Positions 7,360 to 16,242 of a DNA stretch of 64,000 nucleotides are shown here, piece by piece; the stretch's first letter is position 1, and each line of letters opens with the position of its first letter. Origin of the DNA: Pseudomonas pergaminensis (GTDB taxonomy: Bacteria > Pseudomonadota > Gammaproteobacteria > Pseudomonadales > Pseudomonadaceae); assembly GCF_024112395.2 (NCBI RefSeq), contig NZ_CP078013.2, positions 4,278,001-4,342,000 on the forward strand, written 5' to 3'. The notes under the pieces were generated by a model, which saw only the letters and a program-made list of their open reading frames with translations, did not search any database and was not told the DNA's origin. The position numbers were made by a program, and so were the translations under genes.

Positions 7360-7866
7360 ATGCATGAACTCGACGAACAGTTACGTGAACTCATCCCCAG
7401 GCTGCGGCGCTTTGCCGTGTCCCTGACCCGTAACGCCAGCAGTGCGGACGATCTGGTGCAGTCGACCCTGGAACGGGGGATCATCAGTTGGGCCGACAAA
7501 CGCATCGAAGGCGACTTGCGCGCCTGGCTGTTTTCAATCCTCTACCGCCAGTTCCTCGATGCCCACCGCCGCACCCGGCGCTATGCACGCATGCTGGAAT
7601 TCTTTACCGGACGCGACGACGCGCAGCCGTCGGTGGAACGCACCGTGATCGCCCAGTCGACCCTGCAAGCCTTCGATCAACTCAACACCGAGCAGCGCGC
7701 ACTGCTGCTATGGGTCTCGGTCGAAGGCTTGAGCTACAAGGAAGTCGCCGAGATCCTCGAAGTGCCCATCGGCACCGTGATGTCGCGCCTTTCGCGGGCG
7801 CGCCAAGCCCTGCGCCAACTCAGTGATGGCGAAATTGCCAGCCCTTCCCTGCGGATACTCAAATGA
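7360..7866 (+). CDS. ECF (extracytoplasmic function) RNA polymerase sigma factor
   Basis: 168 aa from ATG 7360 (a GTG at 7342 would add six residues but leaves almost no leader behind the inferred promoter). Region 2 is represented by SADDLVQSTLERG and AWLFSILYRQFLDAHRR; region 4 by GLSYKEVAEILEVPIGTVMSRLSRARQ, a textbook sigma-4 helix-turn-helix. The stop overlaps the anti-sigma start (ATGA at 7863-7866). Divergent to a haem peroxidase/cytochrome b561 operon, it probably responds to oxidative or envelope redox stress; the inducing signal cannot be read from the sequence. Confidence 0.9.
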   Translation: MHELDEQLRELIPRLRRFAVSLTRNASSADDLVQSTLERGIISWADKRIEGDLRAWLFSILYRQFLDAHRRTRRYARMLEFFTGRDDAQPSVERTVIAQSTLQAFDQLNTEQRALLLWVSVEGLSYKEVAEILEVPIGTVMSRLSRARQALRQLSDGEIASPSLRILK

Positions 7867-8600
7867 TCAGCCTGCCCCCCAGCGAACGCGATTTGCATGC
7901 CTACGTCGATCACCAACTGCTGGAGAGTGATCGCCGCATGCTTGAAACCTATCTGGCGGCCCACCCCGACGTCGCGGCCCAGGTCCATGCCTGGCAGCAC
8001 GACGCACAATTGCTGCGCGCGGCGTTGGGCGGTGCCCTGCAACAGCCGCCCAACCCGGACCTGGACCCGGCATTGATTCGCCAGCGCATCAAGCGCCAGT
8101 CGCGCCGCCACTTCGCCACGGCAGCCGTGCTGCTGATCGCCGTCAGCCTTGGCGGTGTCGGTGGCTGGCACGCCCGTGAAGCCACCCAGCCCGCCCCATT
8201 GCCGATGGCCGATGCGATGCAGGCGTTCCGCTTGTTCGCCCAGGACGGCATCATGCCCGCCGATTATCAGGTTCAGGGCAGCGGCACAATGCAGGCCTGG
8301 CTCGATCGCTACTTCAACCAGGCCCATCGCTTGCCTGACTTGAGCGGTTCCGGGTTTACGCCGGTCAGCGGGCGCCTGCTCACCACCGAGCAAGGCGCGG
8401 CGGCCATGGTGCTGTACGAAGATCCACAAGGGCGGCGCATCAGTTTCTATATCCGGCCACCGGGACCGGAGAACGGCTTCCTGCCCCGTGGCAGCCGCAG
8501 TGCCGATGGCTTGCAGGCCCAATATTGGTCCGGCGCCGGCTACAACTATGCGGTGGTCAGCCCGGCAGACCAGCCCACTCCGACGATGCTGAAGTTCTAG
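7863..8600 (+). CDS. Transmembrane anti-sigma factor
   Basis: 245 aa. The cytoplasmic N-terminus (1-80) looks like a zinc-less anti-sigma domain: DLHAYVDHQLLESDRR and HPDVAAQVHAW. One transmembrane segment (about 84-101, rich in Ala/Val/Leu/Gly) is followed by a periplasmic domain of about 140 aa. It is translationally coupled to the sigma gene. Its 3' end overlaps the end of the convergent pilus adhesin gene by 4 bp. The partner is almost certainly the upstream ECF sigma. Confidence 0.88.
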   Translation: MISLPPSERDLHAYVDHQLLESDRRMLETYLAAHPDVAAQVHAWQHDAQLLRAALGGALQQPPNPDLDPALIRQRIKRQSRRHFATAAVLLIAVSLGGVGGWHAREATQPAPLPMADAMQAFRLFAQDGIMPADYQVQGSGTMQAWLDRYFNQAHRLPDLSGSGFTPVSGRLLTTEQGAAAMVLYEDPQGRRISFYIRPPGPENGFLPRGSRSADGLQAQYWSGAGYNYAVVSPADQPTPTMLKF

Positions 8601-9568
8601 AAGCCCACGTCGAGTACCACGTTGTCGAGGTAGGTGCCGGCCGGCGGAGTGGTTTGATCGCTATAGATCCTGGCGTTGTAGTTGAACACCTGGCTGCCCA
8701 TACCCAGGCCATTGCCGGGGTTGACCTCGGCGGTGGAGCTGTCGCGACGCGCCGCCCCCACACTGCCCCAACGGGTGGTGCCGGCACTTTTGAAGATGTC
8801 GTAGGCCAGGTAGTTGCTGCCTGAGACCATCCGCCGCCGCCCGCCCGCGCTGACTGAATTCTGGCCGTCGCTCAGCCCTACGCTGTACGCACTGCCCTTG
8901 GTGCAGGAAATGCTCGCCTGCCCGGTCACCGTGGTGAAACCACTGATCACCGGGGCGCTGCCGAAACTGATATTGGGTGCAGTAATCTGGCAGTCATTGG
9001 TGACGGTCATGCTCACCGTCAAAGCAGCCGTACCACTGCCGATGTCGCGGCCCAGGCAGATACCGCCAATGCCAACCCCCGAGCAGTAGTTCCAGTTCCA
9101 GGCAATGTTCAAGGTCTCGGTGTACAAGCCGGCGGCGACGTTGCTGCCGGTGATGCTGCTCACGTACAGCGGCACGGTTTTAGCGCCAGGCCCCGCGATC
9201 AACCCGATGCTCTGGGCAATGCCCCCCGCCCCGCCAAAATCGAATTGCGCCCCACGGGTTATCGGAAAGCTGGTGCTGTTGTTGGCGTAGATCGTATAGC
9301 CGATGACGTCACCGGTAGGCCCGACCATGCCGGTCTTGGAGGAGGTGATCGTCGCGTAGAAATGGTCGGAGGACACCAGCAGCGAGATCAATGCCGAGGT
9401 GCAGCTTAACCCTGAGTTGGCTGTCGACGTGGCCTGCGCCGCCGTGCGTACCGTCATCGAGCTGATCGACCCGAAGCTCGCCGGCAGCGTGGTTACCACC
9501 GAACACGCTGCCATGGCCTGGCCCGACAACACTAAGCCTAAGACAGACAGCCACCCCAACCCCCTCAT
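8597..9568 (-). CDS. csuE: Csu-type pilus tip adhesin (two spore-coat-U domains)
   Basis: 323 aa with a signal peptide (about 1-20, ending GQAMA). Two SCPU (spore coat protein U) domains are visible: residues about 21-170, and about 190-323, beginning TNDCQITAPNISFG and ending with NVVLDVGF. Double-domain architecture at the distal end of the operon matches CsuE, which caps archaic chaperone-usher pili and binds hydrophobic surfaces. The start at 9568 overlaps the usher stop as ATGA (9565-9568), so an upstream in-frame ATG at 9637 is rejected. Assigned by architecture and operon position. Confidence 0.82.
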   Translation of the reverse strand: MRGLGWLSVLGLVLSGQAMAACSVVTTLPASFGSISSMTVRTAAQATSTANSGLSCTSALISLLVSSDHFYATITSSKTGMVGPTGDVIGYTIYANNSTSFPITRGAQFDFGGAGGIAQSIGLIAGPGAKTVPLYVSSITGSNVAAGLYTETLNIAWNWNYCSGVGIGGICLGRDIGSGTAALTVSMTVTNDCQITAPNISFGSAPVISGFTTVTGQASISCTKGSAYSVGLSDGQNSVSAGGRRRMVSGSNYLAYDIFKSAGTTRWGSVGAARRDSSTAEVNPGNGLGMGSQVFNYNARIYSDQTTPPAGTYLDNVVLDVGF

Positions 9569-11922
9569 TGGCACACCAACGGCCCGATCAGCGGCACGCC
9601 TTGTTGCTGCTCGTCCATGTCGAACCGCGCCTGGCACGTACGCCCCTCGCCCAACGTGACCTGCAAGGTGTTATGCGCCGAGAGGTTTTCCAGGTAAACC
9701 AGGCCATCCCAGCCGACCACCGCCTGCTGGTTGCTTTGCTCGTGCACCACCAGGCTGCCCAAGGGCAGTTCCTGATGCTGGGTGTCCACCAGGGTGACGC
9801 TGGCCGCGAGCACCCGGCGCAGCGGGAACTCCAGTAGGTAGCCGCTGCCACGGCGCACCGACACACGCTGCTCCACATTCGGGCTCTGCACGTTGAGCGG
9901 CAGGTTCAGCGGATCGATTTCATATTTGCCGCGGTAGTACGCGCTGCTCCACGGCACCAGCAGGTGGCCGTTGCGGTCGGTTTCGCCCACCAGTTGGTTC
10001 TCGTAGCGCACCGGGATCCCGGCGAAACCCTGGGTACTCACCACCACAAAGGCATCATTGATCCGGTTGGCGGCAAAGGTGTCACCGCCCATCCACACCA
10101 GCGAGCCGCTGGCATCCGCCCAGCGGGTCTGGGCATCGCTGCTGCCGTACACGCCGGCCTGCAACTGCACCGACTGCAAGCGCCAGGTCAGGTCGGCCTG
10201 CCGGTACGCCGCGCCATCACCCTGGGCATAACCGAGGTTGTAGCCCACCCCGCCCTCGCTGGGCACCGCGCTGCTGTAATTGAGGCGCTGGCGACTGGCG
10301 CCGTCCTTGCTGCGCTCGGTGCTCAAGGCCAGGCTGCCGTTGAGGTCGAACGGAATCACCCACTGCGCCTGCATCGCCCAGTTGCTGTCGCCGATCTCGC
10401 GGTTGGCCGACAGGTAGAAACTGGTGTTGCGCCACAGCGGTTTACTCCAGCTCAGGTTGAGCAGGCGCGTGCGCGAATCGTCCGCCGCCTGCACGTCGAA
10501 ATAGCCCATGCCCAGGCTGCCGAAGCGCTCAAGGTTGAGGCTCAGTGTCACCTGTTCGCTGCGCTTGCTGAGGCTGGCGTAAGGGGTATCGACCAGGGTC
10601 AGGTCGGCGTACTCGTCGCGTCGCTCGACTCGTTGGTACGAGAGGCTGTAGCGCGTGCTGTTGTACTGATACCCCAGGCTCAGTTGCTGGCCGGTGCGTC
10701 CTTCGAACTGGCTTTGGCTGACAGCCGTGTTGAGCACGCCGAAGTTGCCCAGCCGCAGGTTGCCGCCCAAGCCGCCCAGGGTCAGGTCACTGGAGGCCTC
10801 GGCATGGCTCTCCAGGGTCAGGTTGTCGGAATAACCATAACGAAAGGTGCCGCTGGCCACGCCAGGGCCATAGGCGAAATCCTTCAGGGTGTATTCCCGG
10901 CGCAAGGAGCCGGCGGCCACCGAGAAATCCGTCAGGCCTTTTTGCAACAACGTGCTGGTCACGTAGAACGGTACGGTGGTCGACACCTGGCGACCGAGGG
11001 CGTCGGTCGTCACCACCACCGCTTCGCCGGCGCCGTTGATAAACGGCACGTTGGTCAGGGTGTACGGCCCCGGTTGCAGCAGCGCGCTGTCAGATTTGTA
11101 GCCGTTGATAAACAGGTCCACCGACGACGGCACCGCGGCCTCACCGGCAAATTGCGGCAGGGGGTAAGTCACCAGGTCCGGGCGCACCGCGAAGTCCCGC
11201 GAGAACTGCACGCCGCCCAGGCGCACCGAACTGCTCCAGGGCAAGGCGCCGCTGATCACGTCACCGGCTTCGTAGGTCAGCAGCCGCTCATCATCAGAGA
11301 ACCGCCAGGTAGTGTCGTAGCGCCGGTAACCGTTGTTAAACGTACTGCTGCTGACGCCATCGGCCAAGGTCTGGCGGTACTGGCCGGTATTGGACAAAGT
11401 GCCCCAGTTGTCGAACAGCCGCACTTCGTTCCAGGCGGCGAGGTAGCTGCCGCCTTCGTCGGTGTCGTTGAAATACAGGTCATAGTTGAGCAAGGCGCCG
11501 AAGCTGCTCATCGCCTGGGTGCGCGGGTAAGTGTTGCGGTTGCCGATAAATTGTTCCTTCAGCCACGACGGCGGCACATCCAGCAGCAGGCGCTGGCCGT
11601 TGCTGTCGTAATCGCTGTGCAGGCCGGGGATCTTGTCCAGCGCCACGCTGCCGCTCAATTCGCCGGGCAGCTTCATGCCCACGTCCTGCAGTGCGCTGGC
11701 CGGCACATAGAGTTGCCCGGCCCGCTGATCGACCGCGATGACGCGGCCGGTGTCCATCTGGTTGACCACCAGCTCCAGAAACAACTGTGCATCGGCGACA
11801 GCCTCCATACTGCTCGGGGGCGGTGGCAGGTCGCCAGCCACGCCCGGAAGCGCAATCATTGCGCCGCCCAGCCCGCCTACCATCGACAGCCATAGACTGC
11901 GAGCCCGACCACGACTCACCAT
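9565..11922 (-). CDS. csuD: Outer-membrane fimbrial usher of the Csu (archaic) type
   Basis: About 785-aa FimD/PapC-family usher that threads pilus subunits through the outer membrane. Signal peptide at the N-terminus (ALPGVAG), N-terminal chaperone-binding domain, a long beta-barrel with plug domain in the middle, and two C-terminal domains. FINGAGEAVVVTTDALGR and the C-terminal FPLRRV region are usher-like. I start at 11922 because AAGGA lies 9 bases upstream; ATGs at 11952 and 11946 have no good ribosome binding site. The long plus-strand ORF opposite this gene (9964-11895) is a GC-rich shadow. Confidence 0.87.
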   Translation of the reverse strand: MVSRGRARSLWLSMVGGLGGAMIALPGVAGDLPPPPSSMEAVADAQLFLELVVNQMDTGRVIAVDQRAGQLYVPASALQDVGMKLPGELSGSVALDKIPGLHSDYDSNGQRLLLDVPPSWLKEQFIGNRNTYPRTQAMSSFGALLNYDLYFNDTDEGGSYLAAWNEVRLFDNWGTLSNTGQYRQTLADGVSSSTFNNGYRRYDTTWRFSDDERLLTYEAGDVISGALPWSSSVRLGGVQFSRDFAVRPDLVTYPLPQFAGEAAVPSSVDLFINGYKSDSALLQPGPYTLTNVPFINGAGEAVVVTTDALGRQVSTTVPFYVTSTLLQKGLTDFSVAAGSLRREYTLKDFAYGPGVASGTFRYGYSDNLTLESHAEASSDLTLGGLGGNLRLGNFGVLNTAVSQSQFEGRTGQQLSLGYQYNSTRYSLSYQRVERRDEYADLTLVDTPYASLSKRSEQVTLSLNLERFGSLGMGYFDVQAADDSRTRLLNLSWSKPLWRNTSFYLSANREIGDSNWAMQAQWVIPFDLNGSLALSTERSKDGASRQRLNYSSAVPSEGGVGYNLGYAQGDGAAYRQADLTWRLQSVQLQAGVYGSSDAQTRWADASGSLVWMGGDTFAANRINDAFVVVSTQGFAGIPVRYENQLVGETDRNGHLLVPWSSAYYRGKYEIDPLNLPLNVQSPNVEQRVSVRRGSGYLLEFPLRRVLAASVTLVDTQHQELPLGSLVVHEQSNQQAVVGWDGLVYLENLSAHNTLQVTLGEGRTCQARFDMDEQQQGVPLIGPLVCQ

Positions 11923-11993
11923 GGCGTTGTGTCCTTCAATGGACATCTCCATCCGTTTAAAACCCGGGGCCTCCCAGCCCCGCTACGCTGCCG

Positions 11994-12782
11994 TTACCGC
12001 TTCGGCGCAAGGTTCTCCAGCTGTTGCGCACCGTTGATCCTGACCTGCAACGGCTGGTCGGCCGACAGCCCGTCCGGCACCGGCCAGCGCATGGTCGCGC
12101 CGGGCAATACATAGCCCAGCAGGCCGTCCACAAGCGGCCGGGTCTGCCCACCCTGTTTGAACGAAGCATCGGTGAGGCGCGCATGCACGGCGCCCTGGTT
12201 GCGCACTTCGAGGTATTGGCGCCCCGCCACCGTGACTTTCTGCCAGCTCAACTCCGGTTTGCCGGCGCCCTTGGGATCGCGCTGGCGCGTGCTGTCTTCC
12301 TTGCTCCACAGGCCTGCGCCGTAGGCAAACAGCGGCACCGAATAACGCATCTGAAAGCGGATCGCCGCTGCGGTGTTCTTGCCTTCCGGCGGCGTGGGCA
12401 CCTGCAGGGGTGAAGGGATTTCATCGATGATGATGCGGTAGGCCAACTCTTGCCCAGGTGGTACTTCGCGGGTGCGGGTCAGGCGTACCAGTTGCTTTTG
12501 CCCCGGCTCGATTCGCGCCACGGGCGGGCTGCCGATCACATCGCGCTGGTTCTGGTACTGCTCGTCAAAGCCGCTCTGGCTCCAGGCGAACACGCGAATC
12601 TGCAGGCTTGCAGTCTCGGTCCCGCGGTTTTCCAGCCACAGCGCGCTGGCCTGTTGATCGGCCTCCAGCACCGGGTCGATGGGCCAGATCAGCACCGAGC
12701 TGGCCGCCTGCACAAGCCCTGCCGTGCACACCGCACTCAAGGCAATACCCGCGGCCCACAGCCGCCGGGAAGGTGAACGCAT
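11994..12782 (-). CDS. csuC: Periplasmic pilus chaperone of the Csu type
   Basis: 262-aa PapD-like chaperone: signal peptide (about 1-26), then an Ig-like N-terminal domain with SSVLIWPIDPVLEADQQASALWLENRG and the RLTRTREVPPGQELAYRIIIDEIP stretch (edge-strand region), then a C-terminal domain ending near NGAQQLENL. AAGGAG seven bases upstream supports the start. It donates strands to the SCPU subunits before delivery to the usher gene that follows 71 bp downstream. Confidence 0.87.
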   Translation of the reverse strand: MRSPSRRLWAAGIALSAVCTAGLVQAASSVLIWPIDPVLEADQQASALWLENRGTETASLQIRVFAWSQSGFDEQYQNQRDVIGSPPVARIEPGQKQLVRLTRTREVPPGQELAYRIIIDEIPSPLQVPTPPEGKNTAAAIRFQMRYSVPLFAYGAGLWSKEDSTRQRDPKGAGKPELSWQKVTVAGRQYLEVRNQGAVHARLTDASFKQGGQTRPLVDGLLGYVLPGATMRWPVPDGLSADQPLQVRINGAQQLENLAPKR

Positions 12783-12807
12783 AACCCCACTCCTTATACC
12801 GATAGCC

Positions 12808-13296
12808 TTACCACGTCAGCTGCACCTGCAGCGTGTCGCTGTATGTCCCCCCAGGCTGATTGCCCGGCAATTGCACCCGCCCGTAGATCGGCAGGCTGAT
12901 GTTGTTCGCGTCGCTGTAGGCCACGTTGACGCTCTGGCCGATCCCCAGGCTCTGGCTGAACGCCGCATCCCGAAACAACTGGTAAGCCACCCGCGCGCTA
13001 CCACTGTTGAGCTGCAAATTGCGCCCGGTGCTGCTGTGCTGCCCGCCATCGACGCTCATGCTCAGCGTCACCCCCGGTGTGCATTGCAAGGTGACGCCCC
13101 CCGTCAGCGCAGCCGTGACCGTGCCTGTCGCCAGCGCCGAGTAACTGCCGTAGGTCAGCGCACCGTAATTGGCGCCGCCGCCCACGATCAGGCAGCCGGG
13201 GGTAATGGTCGCGCTCACCTGGAAGCTCTGGCTGGTCACCGCCGACAATGGCAGCGGCAACGCCAGCCCACAGACCAGCAAGGCTCTGAGCCACAT
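12808..13296 (-). CDS. Spore-coat-U domain pilus subunit
   Basis: 162 aa: signal peptide (about 1-20), then one SCPU domain with paired cysteines (ATITPGC, LQCTPGV) and the family ending GTYSDTLQVQLTW. It starts 2 bp downstream of the preceding subunit stop. Possible CsuB-like role; the four subunits here cannot be matched one-to-one with csuA/B, csuA and csuB by eye. Confidence 0.82.
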   Translation of the reverse strand: MWLRALLVCGLALPLPLSAVTSQSFQVSATITPGCLIVGGGANYGALTYGSYSALATGTVTAALTGGVTLQCTPGVTLSMSVDGGQHSSTGRNLQLNSGSARVAYQLFRDAAFSQSLGIGQSVNVAYSDANNISLPIYGRVQLPGNQPGGTYSDTLQVQLTW

Positions 13297-13298
13297 CG

Positions 13299-13841
13299 CT
13301 AGAACGTCAGTTCCACGGCGACGGTGTCGGTGTAGGTGCCTGCCGGCAGCCCTGCCTTGCCCACCGCCCGACCGTAGAGGTTGACGGTCTGCGCCACGCC
13401 GGTACTGGTGGCGAGGGTAATCACGCCGTCGATCGCCAGCAGCGCGGAATGGCCGCTATCGGTATAGAAGTCGTAGGGCACGAAGTTACCCGCACCGTCA
13501 GCCAATGCGCGGCTGCCTCCCGGTGATGCGCCGTCATGAGCACCGGCGCGCACCTTGACCGCTGGCGTGGTGCCACTGGAGCACAGGATCGACAACGCCC
13601 CACCGGTGCCGGTACCGCCCAACAACTGGGCATCGGCATTGGTGAACAGGCTGTTGGTGGTACCAAAATTCAAGGAGCCGAAGTTCAGGCCAGTGGCCGC
13701 CCCGGAGCCATTGACCTGGCAACTGGCAATCAACGTCAGGCTGGAAGTGATCTGCCCCGTCACCGTGGTTGCCGCGTTGAGGCTGGAGGCCATTGCCAGG
13801 CCCAGCGCACAGACGCCTAATCGCGAAACAAGTACATGCAT
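13299..13841 (-). CDS. Spore-coat-U domain pilus subunit
   Basis: About 180 aa with a signal peptide ending near SSLNA, then a single SCPU domain with cysteines in LIASCQV and ILCSSGT and the typical end GTYTDTVAVELTF. AGAGG lies 9 bases before ATG 13841; the ATG at 13850 abuts the same ribosome binding site and is less likely. Similar in layout to Csu major subunits. Confidence 0.8.
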   Translation of the reverse strand: MHVLVSRLGVCALGLAMASSLNAATTVTGQITSSLTLIASCQVNGSGAATGLNFGSLNFGTTNSLFTNADAQLLGGTGTGGALSILCSSGTTPAVKVRAGAHDGASPGGSRALADGAGNFVPYDFYTDSGHSALLAIDGVITLATSTGVAQTVNLYGRAVGKAGLPAGTYTDTVAVELTF

Positions 13842-13859
13842 GGTTTTCATCCTCTTGAG

Positions 13860-14402
13860 TTACCAGTCCAGTGTCACCGTCAACGTGTCGGTGTAGATCC
13901 CTGCCGGTAAGGCACTGGTATTTGCCACCACGGAGCCAAACACCGGGATCGGTATCTGGGTGCCCTTGGCCACGACAAAATTGCGTTGCTGCCCGATGCT
14001 GTAGGTGCTGCGCCCCTGCGGGTCGGCGGACAGTCGATAAGGAATCATCTGGCGCCCATTGCTCAGGCGCCGGGTGGTGCCGTCGCCGTTGGTGCCGCCG
14101 TCGATGGTCACGGTGAAGCTCGAGACCGAGGGGTTGCACGACACCGCCAACGGCGCCTTGTCGCCATCGGTGATGCCGGCGCCCAACGGGTTGCCCCAGG
14201 TCGGGCCCTGGCTGCCGAAGTCGAGCATGGCCGTGCCGCCCGTGGGGTTGACCGGCGCACTCTCGACGCCTTTGCTCACCTCACAACTGGCGGTGATCAC
14301 CAGCCGCGCCTGGATAAACCCGCTGGCGACAGCCGCCTGCGCGTCTTCTGCCAGCAACAGCAGGCCGCCCATGGCCACCAGGGCCAGGCAGCGGCTTACC
14401 AT
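13860..14402 (-). CDS. Spore-coat-U domain pilus subunit
   Basis: 180 aa: signal peptide (about 1-22, ending AQAA), single SCPU domain with ITASCEV and VSCNPSV cysteines and C-terminal GIYTDTLTVTLDW. The start codon lies inside the end of the upstream subunit (7-bp overlap), indicating coupled translation. Confidence 0.82.
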   Translation of the reverse strand: MVSRCLALVAMGGLLLLAEDAQAAVASGFIQARLVITASCEVSKGVESAPVNPTGGTAMLDFGSQGPTWGNPLGAGITDGDKAPLAVSCNPSVSSFTVTIDGGTNGDGTTRRLSNGRQMIPYRLSADPQGRSTYSIGQQRNFVVAKGTQIPIPVFGSVVANTSALPAGIYTDTLTVTLDW

Positions 14403-14920
14403 GTCACCGTCACCTTGAGCAGGTCGGTGTAGCGGCCGACGGCGGGGATGTCCTTGAGCGGCTCGATGCGCCCGTAGAGCGGCAGGTCGACGAACCCAGC
14501 GTCCGGCACCCGGCCGCTGAGCGGCACATCCACCGGCAACGGCACGCGCCGCGCGGCGTCGGCATAGATGCGATAGGGAATGGGTTTGGTCGATGGGGTG
14601 GCGCTGAGGTAACGCACTTCGCCGGTGCCGCCATGCAGGCCGCCATCGACGCGTACCTGGTACGGCGTGTCGGGGTTGCACTCCAGGCGCGGCTGGCGCT
14701 GGCTGATCAACGCCGCACTCAGGGGCCCGGCCGGGTCATCCAGACGCGGGCCGCTGCCGAAATCCAATACGCCAAGTTGCTCGATGCCAGCGCTGCGGGT
14801 GGTCCCCACCAGCTGGCAGCCCCGCTGCACGTCGATACGCACCTCCACCTGGAGTTGTGCACCGTAAGCCGTGTTGCAGAGCATCGCGCCCATGACTGCC
14901 AATACTGCTCGTCCCTTCAC
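14396..14920 (-). CDS. Spore-coat-U domain pilus subunit, first gene of the csu-type operon
   Basis: 174 aa from a GTG start at 14920 preceded by AAGGA nine bases upstream. Signal peptide (about 1-20), then an SCPU domain with QRGCQLV and LECNPDT cysteines, ending GRYTDLLKVTVTW. As the promoter-proximal gene it corresponds in position to the csuA/B pilin, but it is more divergent from the other three than expected for a major pilin; subunit roles remain open. The 188 bp upstream to the next gene should hold the operon promoter; I see no clear box. Confidence 0.8.
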   Translation of the reverse strand: MKGRAVLAVMGAMLCNTAYGAQLQVEVRIDVQRGCQLVGTTRSAGIEQLGVLDFGSGPRLDDPAGPLSAALISQRQPRLECNPDTPYQVRVDGGLHGGTGEVRYLSATPSTKPIPYRIYADAARRVPLPVDVPLSGRVPDAGFVDLPLYGRIEPLKDIPAVGRYTDLLKVTVTW

Positions 14921-15108
14921 TGCCCCAAGTCCTTGTACAGGGGTGACTGCTGTGTAGGAGGTTAGACACTCAGCGAAAAACTGCCAGTCTGGACAGGATT
15001 ACCTGCGTGACATGCTTTTTCGAGATAGCTGGCAGCGCCCTTCTCTATTGGTCAAAACGCGGCGAGCGCCCTAAAGTGAGCGACCACTGAAATACAGAGT
15101 GACTTGCA

Positions 15109-16203
15109 TTGGCCGCGCTTTCCCTGATCCGTCGCCTGCTCGGCAAAAAGCCCGACACCCTCGACGCCTCGCCCATCCCCGCGTTCTTTCAGCAAAAGGC
15201 CGAGCAACAGGGTTACACCCTGAGCACCGGTCAAACCCGCGCCATTACCGCCCTGGCCCGGGAAACCCAACACCTGCTGGCCGGCCAACCCGCCCGCAGC
15301 CTGTACCTGCACGGGCCGGTGGGGCGCGGCAAAAGCTGGTTGCTGGACGGGTTTTTCCAGGCGTTGCCGATCGCCGAGAAGCAGCGCGTGCACTTCCATG
15401 ACTTTTTCGCCCACCTGCATCGCGGCATGTTCACGCACCGTGCGCAGGACGATGCCCTGGCCGTGACCCTCGATGAACAGTTGGCAGACTGCCGGGTGCT
15501 GTGTTTCGACGAATTCCACGTCCACGATATCGGCGATGCCATGCTGATTACGCGGCTGTTCAAGGCCCTGTTCGAGCGCGGTGTGCTGGTGCTGGTGACA
15601 TCCAACTATGCACCGCAAGGGCTGCTGCCCAACCCGCTGTACCACGAGCGCTTCAAGCCGGTGATCGACCTGATCGATGCGCGCATGGAGGTGCTGGAAG
15701 TCAGCTCGCCCCAGGACTTTCGCAGCCTGCCCCAAGCCCAAAGCGCGCAACGTTTTACCTGCGGTCAGTACGTGTGGCCGGGCACCCCGAGCCAGCGGGC
15801 GGCGCTCGACCTGCCCGCTGCGGACTGCCCGCCCCTCCCCCTGGCCGTTGGCCATCGAACGTTGATGTGTCGCCGCCATGAAGGACGCAGCGTCGCCTTC
15901 ACCTTCAACGACCTGTGCGAACAACTGACGGCGGTGATGGACTACCTGCTGCTGTGCCAGGACTATGACCACTGGATCATCGACGGCCTGCCCCGACTGG
16001 CGGACTGCCCGATTGCCGTGCAGCAGCGTTTTATCAACCTGGTGGACGTGCTCTACGACCGCGACAAGCACCTGGTACTGATCGGCGAATTGCCGCTCGA
16101 CGTTGCCTTGAGCGGCCAAGCCATCGACCTGGCGCGCACTGCCAGCCGTCTCGGACAATTGCAGCCGACCAACGCGCAACACGCGCCCGACCCGGTATCA
16201 TGA
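15109..16203 (+). CDS. ZapE/AFG1-family ATPase
   Basis: 364-aa AFG1-like P-loop ATPase. Walker A is GPVGRGKS (69-76); Walker B is LCFDEFH (131-137, D134-E135). HDFFAHLHRGMF and LVLVTSNYAPQGLLPN are family segments. Only a TTG start (15109) fits before the conserved N-terminus, so the start is uncertain by a few codons. Pseudomonas normally also has a housekeeping zapE elsewhere, so this may be a paralogue. The LRR-kinase gene follows in the same direction about 40 bp downstream, suggesting an operon. Confidence 0.82.
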   Translation: MAALSLIRRLLGKKPDTLDASPIPAFFQQKAEQQGYTLSTGQTRAITALARETQHLLAGQPARSLYLHGPVGRGKSWLLDGFFQALPIAEKQRVHFHDFFAHLHRGMFTHRAQDDALAVTLDEQLADCRVLCFDEFHVHDIGDAMLITRLFKALFERGVLVLVTSNYAPQGLLPNPLYHERFKPVIDLIDARMEVLEVSSPQDFRSLPQAQSAQRFTCGQYVWPGTPSQRAALDLPAADCPPLPLAVGHRTLMCRRHEGRSVAFTFNDLCEQLTAVMDYLLLCQDYDHWIIDGLPRLADCPIAVQQRFINLVDVLYDRDKHLVLIGELPLDVALSGQAIDLARTASRLGQLQPTNAQHAPDPVS

Positions 16204-16242
16204 GCGCCATTTACGCCTTCTCGCCGAGTGACCGCGCCGTTC

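Noticed and set aside
9964..11895. 643-codon plus-strand ORF opposite the csuD usher
   Set aside because: The usher has clear family features on the minus strand; the opposite frame is low-complexity, His/Val/Ala/Gln-rich and is a high-GC shadow.
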